A stretch of 64,000 nucleotides of DNA, from positions 25,169,030 through 25,233,029 of the forward strand of contig OZ035962.1 in NCBI GenBank assembly GCA_964034945.1. The letters are read 5' to 3'. The notes under the pieces are model-generated. The model searched no databases. It had not been told where the DNA came from and worked only from the letters and a program-made list of their open reading frames with translations. Below are positions 55,405 through 64,000 of this stretch, piece by piece. This DNA comes from Chrysopilus asiliformis. Taxonomy: Eukaryota; Arthropoda; Insecta; Diptera; Rhagionidae. Both the position numbers and the translations under genes were made by a program. Numbering within the stretch: position 1 is the first letter of the stretch; every line of letters starts with the position of its first letter.

Positions 55405-56066
55405 GTGAGTATACGAGGGCAAAACAACAAACTATACTAAAATTTTAAATCCTAACCGAAATCCTACAATAAAAAAAAAACGACTTCCATTTCTACTGTT
55501 GGAGCTATCTTTATTAACTTTATTATTATTTTGTTTTAAAAATTTCCTTCCACAACTTTCTTTTTTTAATTTCTTAATTTTAACACTTTTTCTTTTTCTT
55601 TGAAAACAGTAAAATTTGTAAATAATGGGGTCTGTCATACATTTTTATAATTTATACTCTTTCCAAATTTTTACCATATTTAATACGTTTGTTATATCAA
55701 TTCTGAACGATTAATTAACGACAAGTCCAAGATAGATACATTTAAAAAATTTAAAAAATTAATACATTGTCCGCCCGGTCGAATAAGAAATTAATGAAAT
55801 TTCTTATTGATACGGCAGTTAATGTGTTAATGGGCTTGAAACTAGGACAGATCTCATTTAAAAAAAAAAACCAAAGCAAACGGAATTCTAAAGAAAAAAA
55901 TCTCAATTTTATTTTAATGCTTTTAGGTTTTTTTTATGTTTATGAAATTTTTTTCGGAAAACGTTATTGATTTTGGCATTATGACTTTTTTTTAATACTT
56001 TATTTTCCTTTAAACTCTAAGAACAGTCCTTGAAACATCGTTAACGTTCAGTATTTGATATTTCAG
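55405..56066 (+). other. Pdp1 intron 3 (662 bases)
   Basis: GTGAGT donor at 55405 and TTGATATTTCAG acceptor ending at 56066. The interior is AT-rich. Small open frames on both strands are homopolymer-rich and have no motif. No repeat family was recognised. Confidence 0.85.
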
Positions 56067-56308
56067 CGTTTTCCTTTGCCTCATCCGGACGTGATTTTGA
56101 TCCCCGTACACGAGCTTTCTCCGATGAGGAGTTAAAGCCACAGCCTATGATCAAAAAATCTAGAAAACAATTTGTTCCAGATGAGCTTAAGGACGACAAG
56201 TATTGGGCTAGACGACGAAAGAACAACATCGCCGCAAAAAGATCAAGAGATGCACGCCGACAAAAAGAGAACCAAATCGCTATGCGAGCCAGATACCTAG
56301 AAAAAGAG
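56067..56308 (+). CDS. Pdp1: Pdp1 exon 4: PAR domain and bZIP basic region
   Basis: It completes the Thr codon split with exon 3 and encodes [20 protein letters not shown], then [20 protein letters not shown] and [14 protein letters not shown], which is the proline-and-acidic-rich (PAR) domain. [11 protein letters not shown] follows, giving the bZIP signature NNxAAxxSR with the DNA-contacting Asn, Ala, Ser and Arg all present. It ends at YLEKE with donor GAG/GTAAAT, phase 0. The factor binds PAR-type sites (RTTAYGTAAY) as a dimer and in Drosophila acts in growth, muscle gene control and the circadian clock. Because the zipper lies in the next exon, a transcript ending in the following intron would encode DNA-contact residues without the dimerisation helix. 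Confidence 0.95.
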
Positions 56309-57021
56309 GTAAATTTTTTAGATAGTCTAAGGTTTTTTATACTGTGTCAGATTTGAATGAATAGTGGGTAAAGAATTCAGTTCGGTAACCAAAGGCATAG
56401 TATTCGAGGTCAGATCATGGCAAGCCCCGAAAAAATACCTAAAATTTTATTAATTTATCTGCTGTTGGTGGGTGGCAACACCTTACAAATGCTACAATCC
56501 TATTCAAATTAGTATGACCATATCTATTTTGGCAAAAGATGAACTAGAAAGGGAGAGGAGGGGGGAAGGTGAGGAAAAACTGCCAAAACGCTTCAACAAC
56601 AAATTTTGTGGTTATTTTTAATGCTTCGAAACTAATCATGAAATTTTTGAAGGCCCGATCAGAGGGAAGAGGATTTGTGACTACAAATATAAAAAGTGTT
56701 TTGGGTGTTTCGTAGCTTCAAAATACAAAAATCACGCTGCAAGCAACACTTTTAGAAATAAGAAATTCAATTAATGAATAATTTTTAATGAAATGCGCCG
56801 CAGGCGAAATTTTTTTAAGAAAAATGCGCTAGAGAGAAAAACGCGCAGGTGGAGGGAGATTTTTGGTTTTGAGGTATTTTTTTTAGTGATAGATTTGCGT
56901 TAGTGTGTCGGTGGTTCTAAGTTACACACCAAAAATCGCGACGATGAATGATGAAGGGTCCAAACGTCCAAAAATTAGCGTGACATATTTTATGGACTCC
57001 CTCTGCTGAGCAGTTTTTTGG
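56309..57021 (+). other. Pdp1 intron 4, part before the gypsy insertion
   Basis: It contains a fragment of the TTACAAATGTTG repeat (aacaccttacaaatgctac near 56477), a G-rich strip (gggagaggaggggggaagg), the internal motif gcgccgcaggcg at 56795, and an agcgtgacatattttatggac end motif at 56976-56996. The LTR element begins about 25 bases beyond that motif. No coding sequence is seen. Confidence 0.5.
57018..57021. other. Target-site duplication of the gypsy element (left)
   Basis: ttgg here and ttgg at 62161-62164 flank the two LTRs, a 4-base duplication as usual for Ty3/gypsy elements. Confidence 0.85.
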
Positions 57022-57200
57022 TGTAGGCTAAATTATTTGAACAAAGCCATCATTTCAAATGAAATAAGCTGTAAATCAGTACAATGTAAAATGATGACTT
57101 CTGGTTAATAAACCGATCGAACGATCTCTTCTGTTGTCAGCCTTTGCCAAGGAAACAAGTCTTTTTTTTAGTTTGTTCTGCCGTGGATCCTTTCGCCACA
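57022..57200 (+). repeat. Gypsy element 5' LTR
   Basis: 179 bases from tgtaggctaaatt to ttcgccaca, matching 61982-62160 at every position I compared. It contains an AATAAA at 57107-57112. In the 5' copy this lies in sense inside the Pdp1 intron. Confidence 0.93.
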
Positions 57201-57203
57201 ATA

Positions 57204-57216
57204 TCAGAAGTGGGAT
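57204..57216 (+). promoter_or_regulatory. Gypsy primer-binding site (tRNA-Leu type)
   Basis: tcagaagtgggat lies three bases after the 5' LTR. It fits the complement of the 3' acceptor arm of insect tRNA-Leu as I remember it, with a small offset from the LTR as in mdg3/micropia-type elements. Confidence 0.6.
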
Positions 57217-57330
57217 AGACTCGTTGCTTAAGTATTTTTAAAATAAGTTTTAAAATATAAAGCATTTGGTTATTGTCAAGAATCATAAGTGATTTATAAA
57301 CGTAAACGATTGGCGAAAACATAATAAAAT

Positions 57331-60300
57331 ATGGATGACCACGGCAATTTAGTGAACGATTTTGTGAACAAAGTGACTATCAAAGTGCTTCGCGAAAAGT
57401 TGCATCTTTTGAATATTGTTCCAAACGGAAATAAGGCCGCTTTAATTATTCAATTTCAAGATGCCGTACGAAATTTACCTGTTATCGAAATAAAGAAATT
57501 GCTAATTGATTGCAATGGACCACATGGAGATGACAACGAAGAATCCGAAGGATATGACGACGACAGCAGTGTCGGAAATTCAAATAATATCGATAATGGC
57601 ATATTAGATGCAGAAATTCAGAAATTAACAGAGGCTCTTGCAAAAAAACGGGAAATTCAAAAGTTAAAGAAGCAACTCGCAGATTTGAACGTAGCGGAAT
57701 TGAATATAATAGAACCTGTTAACAATAAACCACCACTAGTCAGCTTTCGAGATGTAGAAGATTCCGTTATGAGTTTCAATGGAGATGATAACTTGTCCAT
57801 CGAAAAATGGATTTCACATTTTGAGGAATCTGCAGAAGCGATGCAACTCGATGACCGTTCAAAATTCATTTTTTCCAAAAGGCTTTTTTCAGGAACTGCC
57901 AAATTGTTTTTACGGTCTGTGTGCGCCAAAACGTGGCCTGAATTAAAAGCTATAATTTTAAAAGAATTTGGTCAACGTGGTTCAAAAGCCGATGTATACG
58001 AGCAGCTAAGACGACGTCGTAAAAAGCACAATGAAACCTTGTTCCAGTACCTTTTCTCAATGCAAGAAATCGCTACACAAGCTGACATTGAAGAACAGGA
58101 TCTACTTCACTATATCATCAAAGGCATCCCAGATGTTGAATCAAATAAGATTCTTTTGTATGCTGCCAATAATTTGGAGGAATTAAAGCAGGCTTTCCGA
58201 AAGTATAGTCGGATGAAGTGTAATCAGCAGGAAAGTCAAAGCACTCTACAGCCAGCGAGGAGTTACTCTAGTTCAACCAATCAGAAACGCAGTCAGGTGA
58301 AGTGTTTTAACTGCAACGAAACGGGTCATCGCAGCACGGAGTGTAAGAAACCAAAACGCAAACCAGGATCCTGCTATAGATGTTTTTCACCGGATCACAT
58401 GGCAAATAATTGTCCAAAACGCGGTACAGTGATGTCCATCGACGATCTAGAGGTGATTACTTTACATGGATTTGTGCATATCATCAAGTACAGCTTTAGT
58501 TCCGGGAATTCTAATTGCAGCCTCCAGTTAACATCATTGATTGACTCGGGCAGCCCCATAAGTTTCATCAGCGAAGAATACGTTCCATCATACTTTTATA
58601 AGACTACAACTACAGAGAAGTGCAACTATTTTGGTATCAACGGAAGTCCATTGAATGTTATTGGCATTTCCAATTGTGAAGTATCTTTTAATTTTGAAAT
58701 TATTAAAATTAATGTATTTATTGTTAAGAAAAATTCAATGACATATCCGATTATTTTAGGACGAAATTTTATTGAAGAAAGTAAATTAGTGCTAATGAAG
58801 CAACCTGATGTTGACAAGAAATTGACTACTCAAAGTGATCAAGTCCAACTGCTAAATGGAACTGGTATGTCCGAAAATCATAGTAAGCAAAATTTAGAAA
58901 ACAATATTTTCAATATCAGTATCTTGAACAATAATAGTGAATTGAATCTAAACATTAATCAAAATTTACCCTTTGAGCTTATATTTAAAATTGAAAAACT
59001 TTTTGAAGCACTAAATAATAAAAACTCTCGTGATAATTTGGGCAATAACGATAACATAAAAATGCAAATAAACTTACATAAAAAAGAACCTTTTTATTGC
59101 AATCCACGAAGACTGCCGTATTCGCAACAGATAGAACTTAAAAAAATCATCGATGACCTTTTGGCAAAACAAATAATTCGCGAAAGTAGTAGCCCGTATG
59201 CATCACCAATTGTTTTGTTACAAAAGAAAAGCGGTGAGCTGCGATTATGCATTGACTACAGGGAATTGAATAAATTTACCGTCAAAGATAATTTTCCACT
59301 GCCAGTCATCGAAGATTTACTAGATAGATTGAGACAAAAGAAATATTTTTCACTTCTAGATTTGACTAGTGGGTTCTATCATGTAAGAATGGCGGAAGAA
59401 TCGGTTCAATATACGTCCTTTGTGACACCGTCTGGACAATACGAATTTTTACGAATGCCATTCGGGTTAAAAAATTCTTCATCCGTTTTCGCAAAGTATA
59501 TTAGTAATATTTTTAAAGATCTAGTTGAGTCCGGTAAAGTCATAATTTATATCGACGACATTTTAATTGCCACAGAGTCTATAGAAGAACATTTAGAAAT
59601 TCTAGAAAAGGTCTTAAATCTGATAAAAGAAAATTGCTTAAACTTGAAATTCCAAAAGTGCAAGATATTTATGGAAGAAATACAATTCTTAGGCTATGTT
59701 GTTAATAGAAATGGCATAAAACCCAACGAAGAAAACTTAAAATCCATCAAAGAATTTCCGTTACCCATTAACATAAGACAAGTGCATGGTTTTCTCGGGC
59801 TTTGTTCTTATTTCCGTAGGTTCGTCAAAAATTTCGCAGTTGAAGCGAAACCTTTGTACGACCTTATAAAAAAGGATAGTAATTTTAACTTCGGAGAGAG
59901 AGAAATTCAATGTTTTGAAAAGTTGAAGGAAAATCTTCTCAACTCCCCAACTCTGGCAATTTATAATCCTAGTGCCGAAACTGAGTTGCATTGCGACGGA
60001 AGTAGTATGGGTTTTGGCTCAATTTTATTACAACGTCAAAAAGATTGTAAATTGCACCCTGTGTTTTATTTTTCCAAACGCTGCACAGACGTTGAGTCAA
60101 AATATCATAGCTACGAGCTCGAAACTCTAGCAATAGTTTACGCACTAAGACGTTTTCGGATATATTTATTGGGTATCAATTTCAAAATTGTCACAGATTG
60201 TCAATCTCTCACCTTAACTCTGAACAAAAAGCTATTGAATCCTCGAATTTCTCGGTGGGCGTTGGAATTACAAAGCTACAATTACACTATCGAACACAGA

Positions 60301-60525
60301 GCAGGAAATAGAATGCGTCATGTAGACAGTCTAAGTAGGAATATAAATATGATTTCAAATACTGATGATTCGTTTGAGTTTATGCTCGCGGTAGCTCAAA
60401 AGAAAGACCCTGTAATAACAAAAATCGCGTCCGAATTGGAAAAAAAGGAAAGTTCTTTCTATGAGTTTCATAATGGCCTTGTTTATAAAAAAAATCGCCG
60501 GAAAATCAGTTTTTTATGTTCCTGA
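57331..60525 (+). CDS. gag-pol: Gypsy Gag-Pol: Gag, protease, reverse transcriptase, RNase H
   Basis: 1064 codons in one frame, starting at the first ATG after a 130-base leader. Two CCHC knuckles sit near residues 324-337 (CFNCNETGHRSTEC) and 349-362 (CYRCFSPDHMANNC). The protease has DSGS with Asp 405. RT has LDLTSGFYHV, FLRMPFGLKNSS and the YIDD active site at 740-743. RNase H has Asp 889 (HCDGSS), Glu 929/931 (YELETLA) and Asp 956 (VTDCQS), and is followed by a gypsy-like tether (IEHRAGNRMRHVDSLSR). The end after VYKKN is nonsense: the frame slips at an A8 run (60487-60494) and stops at 60525, cutting off the integrase. Up to there the ORF is intact, consistent with a young copy. Confidence 0.93.
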   Translation: MDDHGNLVNDFVNKVTIKVLREKLHLLNIVPNGNKAALIIQFQDAVRNLPVIEIKKLLIDCNGPHGDDNEESEGYDDDSSVGNSNNIDNGILDAEIQKLTEALAKKREIQKLKKQLADLNVAELNIIEPVNNKPPLVSFRDVEDSVMSFNGDDNLSIEKWISHFEESAEAMQLDDRSKFIFSKRLFSGTAKLFLRSVCAKTWPELKAIILKEFGQRGSKADVYEQLRRRRKKHNETLFQYLFSMQEIATQADIEEQDLLHYIIKGIPDVESNKILLYAANNLEELKQAFRKYSRMKCNQQESQSTLQPARSYSSSTNQKRSQVKCFNCNETGHRSTECKKPKRKPGSCYRCFSPDHMANNCPKRGTVMSIDDLEVITLHGFVHIIKYSFSSGNSNCSLQLTSLIDSGSPISFISEEYVPSYFYKTTTTEKCNYFGINGSPLNVIGISNCEVSFNFEIIKINVFIVKKNSMTYPIILGRNFIEESKLVLMKQPDVDKKLTTQSDQVQLLNGTGMSENHSKQNLENNIFNISILNNNSELNLNINQNLPFELIFKIEKLFEALNNKNSRDNLGNNDNIKMQINLHKKEPFYCNPRRLPYSQQIELKKIIDDLLAKQIIRESSSPYASPIVLLQKKSGELRLCIDYRELNKFTVKDNFPLPVIEDLLDRLRQKKYFSLLDLTSGFYHVRMAEESVQYTSFVTPSGQYEFLRMPFGLKNSSSVFAKYISNIFKDLVESGKVIIYIDDILIATESIEEHLEILEKVLNLIKENCLNLKFQKCKIFMEEIQFLGYVVNRNGIKPNEENLKSIKEFPLPINIRQVHGFLGLCSYFRRFVKNFAVEAKPLYDLIKKDSNFNFGEREIQCFEKLKENLLNSPTLAIYNPSAETELHCDGSSMGFGSILLQRQKDCKLHPVFYFSKRCTDVESKYHSYELETLAIVYALRRFRIYLLGINFKIVTDCQSLTLTLNKKLLNPRISRWALELQSYNYTIEHRAGNRMRHVDSLSRNINMISNTDDSFEFMLAVAQKKDPVITKIASELEKKESSFYEFHNGLVYKKNRRKISFLCS

Positions 60526-61609
60526 ACAAATGGAAAGTAGAGTAATCCAAACTTATCATGAATTGCTTTGTCATTTGGGAACCGAAAAGTGCTTTCAGTA
60601 TGTCTCAAAAAGCTACTGGTTTCCCAAAATGAGAGAAAAAATATCGAATTTTATAAGCAATTGTCTGAAGTGCATTTGCTATGCTCCTAAGTCAGGAAAA
60701 TCCGAAGGTGAGCTTCACAGTTTACCCAAAGGCGATACTCCATTTGAAACCATCCACATAGACCATCTAGGTCCTTTACCTCCGTCTAACTCAAATCGTC
60801 ATCTGTTAGTAGTTATTGACGGTTTCACAAAATTTGTTAAATTGTACCCGACTAAAACCACTAAATCCTCAGAAGTTATCAAACATCTTCAAACATATTG
60901 TTCCAATTATAGTCGACCTAAAATTATCATATCCGATAGAGGAACAAGCTTTACCTCTGACGAATTTTCAAGCTTTGTCGCCGATAACAATATTAAACAC
61001 ATCAAAGTCGCCACTATGTCACCGCAGGCTAATGGGCAGGTGGAGCGGGTTAATAGAATCCTTACTCCAATGTTTGCGAAACGCTGCGATTCAGAAACTA
61101 CTAGCGACTGGACAAAATATTGTGTAGATATAGAATTCGCTCTAAATAATTCGGTAAACAGAAGTATAAAAAACACCCCTAGTTTTCTTCTATTTGGTAT
61201 TGGCCAACGGGGAAAATTTTGTGATCGGATTCTAGAACACCTAAATGAAATTCAGTTAGAAACCCCGCAGACTTTGTCAGAAATTAGAGAAAGCGCGAAA
61301 AAATCCATAGAAACCTCACGGAAGTACAATAAAATTATGTTTGATAGGTCTCACAAAAAACCAAAACAATATAATGTTGGTGATCTTGTGATGGTAAAAT
61401 ATGTTAACACAACAGCCAACGTTAATAAAAAGTTTTTGCCCAAATGGCGAGGTCCTTATAAAGTAATGAAAAAGCTTGATAATGATCGTTATATTGTTCA
61501 AGATATTGAAGGACTACAAGTGTCGAGAATTCCTTATAAAGCAGTATGGGCACCAGAAAATTTAAAGCCGTATATTAAAGATTTAGCTCAGATGGACATG
61601 GGCACTTAA
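60488..61609 (+). CDS. pol: Gypsy integrase, frameshifted from Gag-Pol
   Basis: The frame overlaps the end of Gag-Pol. Its first ATG at 60461 is only an accident of the overlap; real Pol sequence begins after the A8 run with AGKSVFYVPEQMESR. It has the HHCC zinc region (HELLCHLG ... CLKCIC) and a full catalytic triad, Asp 101 (HIDHLGP), Asp 159 (ISDRGTSF) and Glu 195 (NGQVERVN) counted from 60461. The 35-residue spacing before Glu is the classic D,D-35-E. Near the C-terminus KFLPKWRGPYKVMKKL is a GPY/F module. The stop is at 61607-61609. The role is insertion of the DNA copy into chromosomes. A programmed +1 shift between RNase H and integrase is not known to me, so an extra A is the likelier cause. 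Confidence 0.9.
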   Translation, partial: KKIAGKSVFYVPEQMESRVIQTYHELLCHLGTEKCFQYVSKSYWFPKMREKISNFISNCLKCICYAPKSGKSEGELHSLPKGDTPFETIHIDHLGPLPPSNSNRHLLVVIDGFTKFVKLYPTKTTKSSEVIKHLQTYCSNYSRPKIIISDRGTSFTSDEFSSFVADNNIKHIKVATMSPQANGQVERVNRILTPMFAKRCDSETTSDWTKYCVDIEFALNNSVNRSIKNTPSFLLFGIGQRGKFCDRILEHLNEIQLETPQTLSEIRESAKKSIETSRKYNKIMFDRSHKKPKQYNVGDLVMVKYVNTTANVNKKFLPKWRGPYKVMKKLDNDRYIVQDIEGLQVSRIPYKAVWAPENLKPYIKDLAQMDMGT

Positions 61610-61981
61610 GTAGTAAATATTATATTTATCAATCTTTTTTTATGTAAATATGTAATTGAATAATCAAATTTTTATTTTGTATGTACACACAAATATTTTG
61701 ATCTTACTTAAATTTGTAAGGAGTAATAATTTCGAATAGTTACATGTATATACTTTTTTACATTTACAAAGAAATCGTATTATCTTATCAGATATTTGTT
61801 AACTAGATTTAGAAAGAAAAAATTGACGAAAATTAAAGGGATTTCAAATAATCCTTCAAATGAGAAATATGTAATTTCTGTATGAAATATTCTATAAGTA
61901 TGTATAGAAGATATGTAAGAATTAATGGTTCTGTTCATGTCAAAAATTGATCGAGTCGATTAATATGTAGGATGGCCGAAT
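61610..61981 (+). other. Gypsy 3' non-coding region and weak polypurine tract
   Basis: AT-rich, no open frame, so no env. Just before the 3' LTR it reads gtaggatggccgaat, which is only partly purine. If this is the plus-strand priming tract it is a poor one by the usual standard. Confidence 0.7.
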
Positions 61982-62160
61982 TGTAGGCTAAATTATTTGA
62001 ACAAAGCCATCATTTCAAATGAAATAAGCTGTAAATCAGTACAATGTAAAATGATGACTTCTGGTTAATAAACCGATCGAACGATCTCTTCTGTTGTCAG
62101 CCTTTGCCAAGGAAACAAGTCTTTTTTTTAGTTTGTTCTGCCGTGGATCCTTTCGCCACA
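61982..62160 (+). repeat. Gypsy element 3' LTR
   Basis: 179 bases, same as 57022-57200 by eye. AATAAA at 62067-62072. It ends 174 bases before the Pdp1 zipper exon and is followed by ttgg. Confidence 0.93.
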
Positions 62161-62164
62161 TTGG

Positions 62165-62334
62165 TTTTTTAACACTTCGGATTATCAATGGCCTTTGGAA
62201 ATGTACTAACATACGGCAAAAAATCATTTCTAAACGTCTTTACGCTAAAATCACTTTAAATATAAGCGGCTAAATTGTAAAATTTTAAACCTAATTAACA
62301 CAATTCTAATAAAATTTTATTTTTTATATTTTAG
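62165..62334 (+). other. Pdp1 intron 4, part after the gypsy insertion
   Basis: Short AT-rich remnant ending in TTTTTATATTTTAG, the acceptor of the zipper exon. Without the gypsy element and one TTGG the intron would be 883 bases. Confidence 0.8.
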
Positions 62335-62421
62335 AACTCCACATTACATCAAGAAGTAGAACAACTGAAACAAGAAAATATGGAGTTACGAGCACGTCTT
62401 TCGAAATATCAGGAAGTGTAA
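62335..62421 (+). CDS. Pdp1: Pdp1 last coding exon: leucine zipper and stop
   Basis: It starts in phase 0 and encodes 28 residues, NSTLHQEVEQLKQENMELRA then RLSKYQEV, with a TAA stop at 62419-62421. With YLEKE from exon 4 it forms the zipper, with Leu at heptad spacing (YL, TL, QL, EL/RL). The zipper pairs two bZIP chains. It is short, as usual in PAR-bZIP factors, and the protein ends right after it. The splice position between basic region and zipper agrees with what I remember of fly Pdp1. Confidence 0.95.
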   Translation, partial: NSTLHQEVEQLKQENMELRARLSKYQEV

Positions 62422-62769
62422 TGTCGGCTGTAAAACCGTGTTATTATTTAAATAAATAATTATATAAATTAAATAAAAAAAAGAAAAAGAATTAAAATTA
62501 AAAAAAGCAAAATTGTTGAAACGTAAACTAAAAAATTAAAAAAAAAAAATTAAACAAATCATAATAAAATAATGCAAAAAATAAAATTAAAAATAAAACA
62601 AAGTAGCTTACCACTGTATTTATAATAAAAACTGTTTGATAAACCGAACAAAACAATGAAAAATATATAACCCGAAAATGCGAAATTTTTGATCACTCAA
62701 GCGAAATGCAAGGGCAGGGGATGCAAAATGTTATTTTAAATCGTTTCTGTCATATTTGAATTTAATTAA
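62422..62769 (+). other. Pdp1 3' UTR (start) with candidate poly(A) signals
   Basis: Very A-rich sequence. AATAAA occurs at 62451-62456, 62472-62477, 62592-62597 and 62624-62629; a further one is at 63245-63250. The real cleavage site cannot be told from sequence. The first signals are so close to the stop, and the region is so A-rich, that some may be chance. Confidence 0.5.
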
Positions 62770-63064
62770 AGGCTGTCCAGAAAATGCGTCACACAAATAG
62801 AGGGTGGGGTGGTCGATGGTTGTTTGACCTCCCATTCAATATGAAATCCCGCACTCAAAATCACGCAAAATAAGATAAAGATTAGGGAAGAGAAAAAGGG
62901 GGTCAAAAAGGGCAAGAATTGCGACGGGTTTCACGAAAATTTCAGTGATCACTGACACGAGTTAAGCTATTTTTGCTTGAAATTTGCCCCCTAACTTGAT
63001 TTAGCGTTCGCGGGAAATTTTCGCAAAACTCGCCATTAGCGTGACGTATTTCAAAGACAACCCC
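62770..63064. repeat. TIR element, CTGTCCA...GACGTATTT family, larger copy
   Basis: The left end is aaggctgtccagaaaatgcg followed by tcac, and the right end is agcgtgacgtatttcaaaga followed by caacccc. The two are inverted copies over about 24 bases with a few mismatches. The interior has G-rich purine strips (gagaaaaagggggtc). No ORF is seen. It may lie in the Pdp1 3' UTR if a distal poly(A) site is used. Confidence 0.55.
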
Positions 63065-64000
63065 TTTAGCGACTTTAGTGAAAATCGTTTGCAATGAAAA
63101 ACCAGTTATTACGACGGTTATCAGGTTGTTGTAACCGATTTTAACTGTAAGTTGTAAGAATTTTAATTTATTTCAAATTTTCGTTCTTTTCAAACTCTTC
63201 ATGCTTCAAAAATAATGTAAAAAGAGAGAGAGAAAAATATTTACAATAAACGCACTGCCAATTACAAACATTTTTCTGCACCGTGTTAAAAATATTGTAA
63301 ATGTTGTATACACGTTTTTACGTAATTATCGCGAAAGATAAAAAAAATTATTTTTTATTGTTTTCTTTTACAATTGATATTGAAAATATGTTGTCTACGT
63401 TTTAGTACAACAATTTTCAAAATTTTTATGATTAAATTATTGTTGAAAATCAAAAAAAAAAAAAAATTGTTTAAAAAATTTATTGAAGAATATTTTAAAA
63501 TATTGGCTAAGGTAGAAATTTTACAAATTAGGAAAATTGGAAAATTTCGGTAATGGGAGAAAAAGTTTTAGGGTTTGTTTACAAAACATGACGAATTTAT
63601 ACCGCTGTTTTTTTTTTTTGTTGTTAAAAATATGGGAATCTGTTGAATTTCGAATTATTGCAAAATCAGATTATAAAAAAGTTCATTTGTAGCCAGTGAT
63701 GAAAAACCGTGGTGCGAATTTTGGGGCTTTAAAAAAAAAGGTTTCCAACAATTGAAGATTTTTTTTTGGTCCCCCAAAAACGTTTTTTAATCAGACAGGC
63801 TCAAAACCGTTTTATGATTCTTATTAAAAAAATTTGAATTTTTAGCCAGTGGCGAGGAACGCAAAAAAACCAAGGCGCGAAATTACAAGGCTCCCAAAAA
63901 AAGTTTTCAAAAATTGAAGGGTTTTTTTTTGGTTCCTCAAATACGTTTTCTTAATTTTGAACGGGGACCTCGAAATTTTAAAGCTTCGTTACCATTTGGT
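63065..64000. other. Downstream non-coding DNA
   Basis: AT-rich with long A/T runs. In 63690-63980 two related blocks follow each other (ccagtgatgaaaaaccg...ggtttccaacaattgaag and ccagtggcgaggaacg...gttttcaaaaattgaaggg). They suggest a diverged tandem duplication of about 150-160 bases that continues beyond the window. No gene is seen. Confidence 0.45.

Larger units (their letters stand above)
57022..62160 (+). mobile_element. Ty3/gypsy-type LTR retrotransposon in Pdp1 intron 4
   Basis: The element is 5139 bases long, with 179-base LTRs identical by eye, TG...CA ends and a TTGG duplication. The order Gag with two zinc knuckles, protease, RT, RNase H, integrase with a GPY/F-like tail is gypsy-type. 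The primer site resembling tRNA-Leu and the short LTRs suggest the mdg3/micropia group (inference). There is no env-like third frame. It lies in the same direction as Pdp1, so its polyadenylation signals are in sense. Confidence 0.95.

Noticed and set aside
60461..60487. ATG at 60461 as a genuine start of a separate integrase gene
   Set aside because: The bases before the A8 run are the Gag-Pol coding sequence read in another frame; integrase similarity begins only after the run.
63318..63325. TTACGTAA as a PAR-bZIP autoregulatory site
   Set aside because: The core matches, but it lies in AT-rich DNA downstream of the gene and the outer bases do not fit the full RTTAYGTAAY site; a single match is not evidence.

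Overview
The window is nuclear DNA from an insect, most likely a higher (brachyceran) fly. It is AT-rich, has long introns and is full of transposable elements. The one host gene I recognise is Pdp1 (PAR-domain protein 1), the fly PAR-bZIP transcription factor, on the plus strand. Five coding exons can be placed with matching splice phases: 8568-9162 (Gln/Asn-rich N-terminus), 49188-49336, 55179-55404, 56067-56308 (PAR and basic region) and 62335-62421 (leucine zipper and stop). Together they encode about 430 residues. No second host gene, tRNA, rRNA or CRISPR array was found.

Layout. 1-8567: upstream DNA with a degenerate minisatellite at the left edge and several MITE-like repeats. 8568-9162: first recognised coding exon. 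9163-49187: a 40-kb intron holding tandem repeats, (GTCY)n elements, a truncated mariner (29881-30559), a 1.45-kb TIR element (30878-32330), fold-back elements and a copia-type LTR retrotransposon on the minus strand (38719-43846). 49188-56308: three exons and two introns, with a broken transposase relic at 54183. 56309-62334: the intron that separates the DNA-contacting basic region from the zipper, with a Ty3/gypsy-type retrotransposon (57022-62160) inserted in the sense direction. 62335-64000: last exon, 3' UTR and downstream repeats.

Both LTR elements have LTR pairs that look identical by eye (179 and 210 bp) and clean target duplications (TTGG and GTAAG), so both insertions are recent. 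Yet each is frameshifted at a homopolymer or short microsatellite, which suggests either very recent decay or base-calling error. The copia element also carries a 403-bp TA-flanked inverted-repeat element that splits the end of its RNase H region, and it sits inside an older hairpin-repeat dimer. A nested insertion order can therefore be read from the sequence.

The most original material is a set of dispersed, apparently non-autonomous TIR families. One has GGGTGACC...GGTCACCC ends and an internal GCGCCGCAGG-like motif (about a dozen copies or fragments). Others are a CCCAAG(G/T)AGCA hairpin family, a CTGTCCATAAAATACGTCACGCT-type end repeat, a CGCAGAG fold-back pair, and several long or perfect hairpins. 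All identifications rest on reading the sequence and on remembered family motifs; no database search was run.
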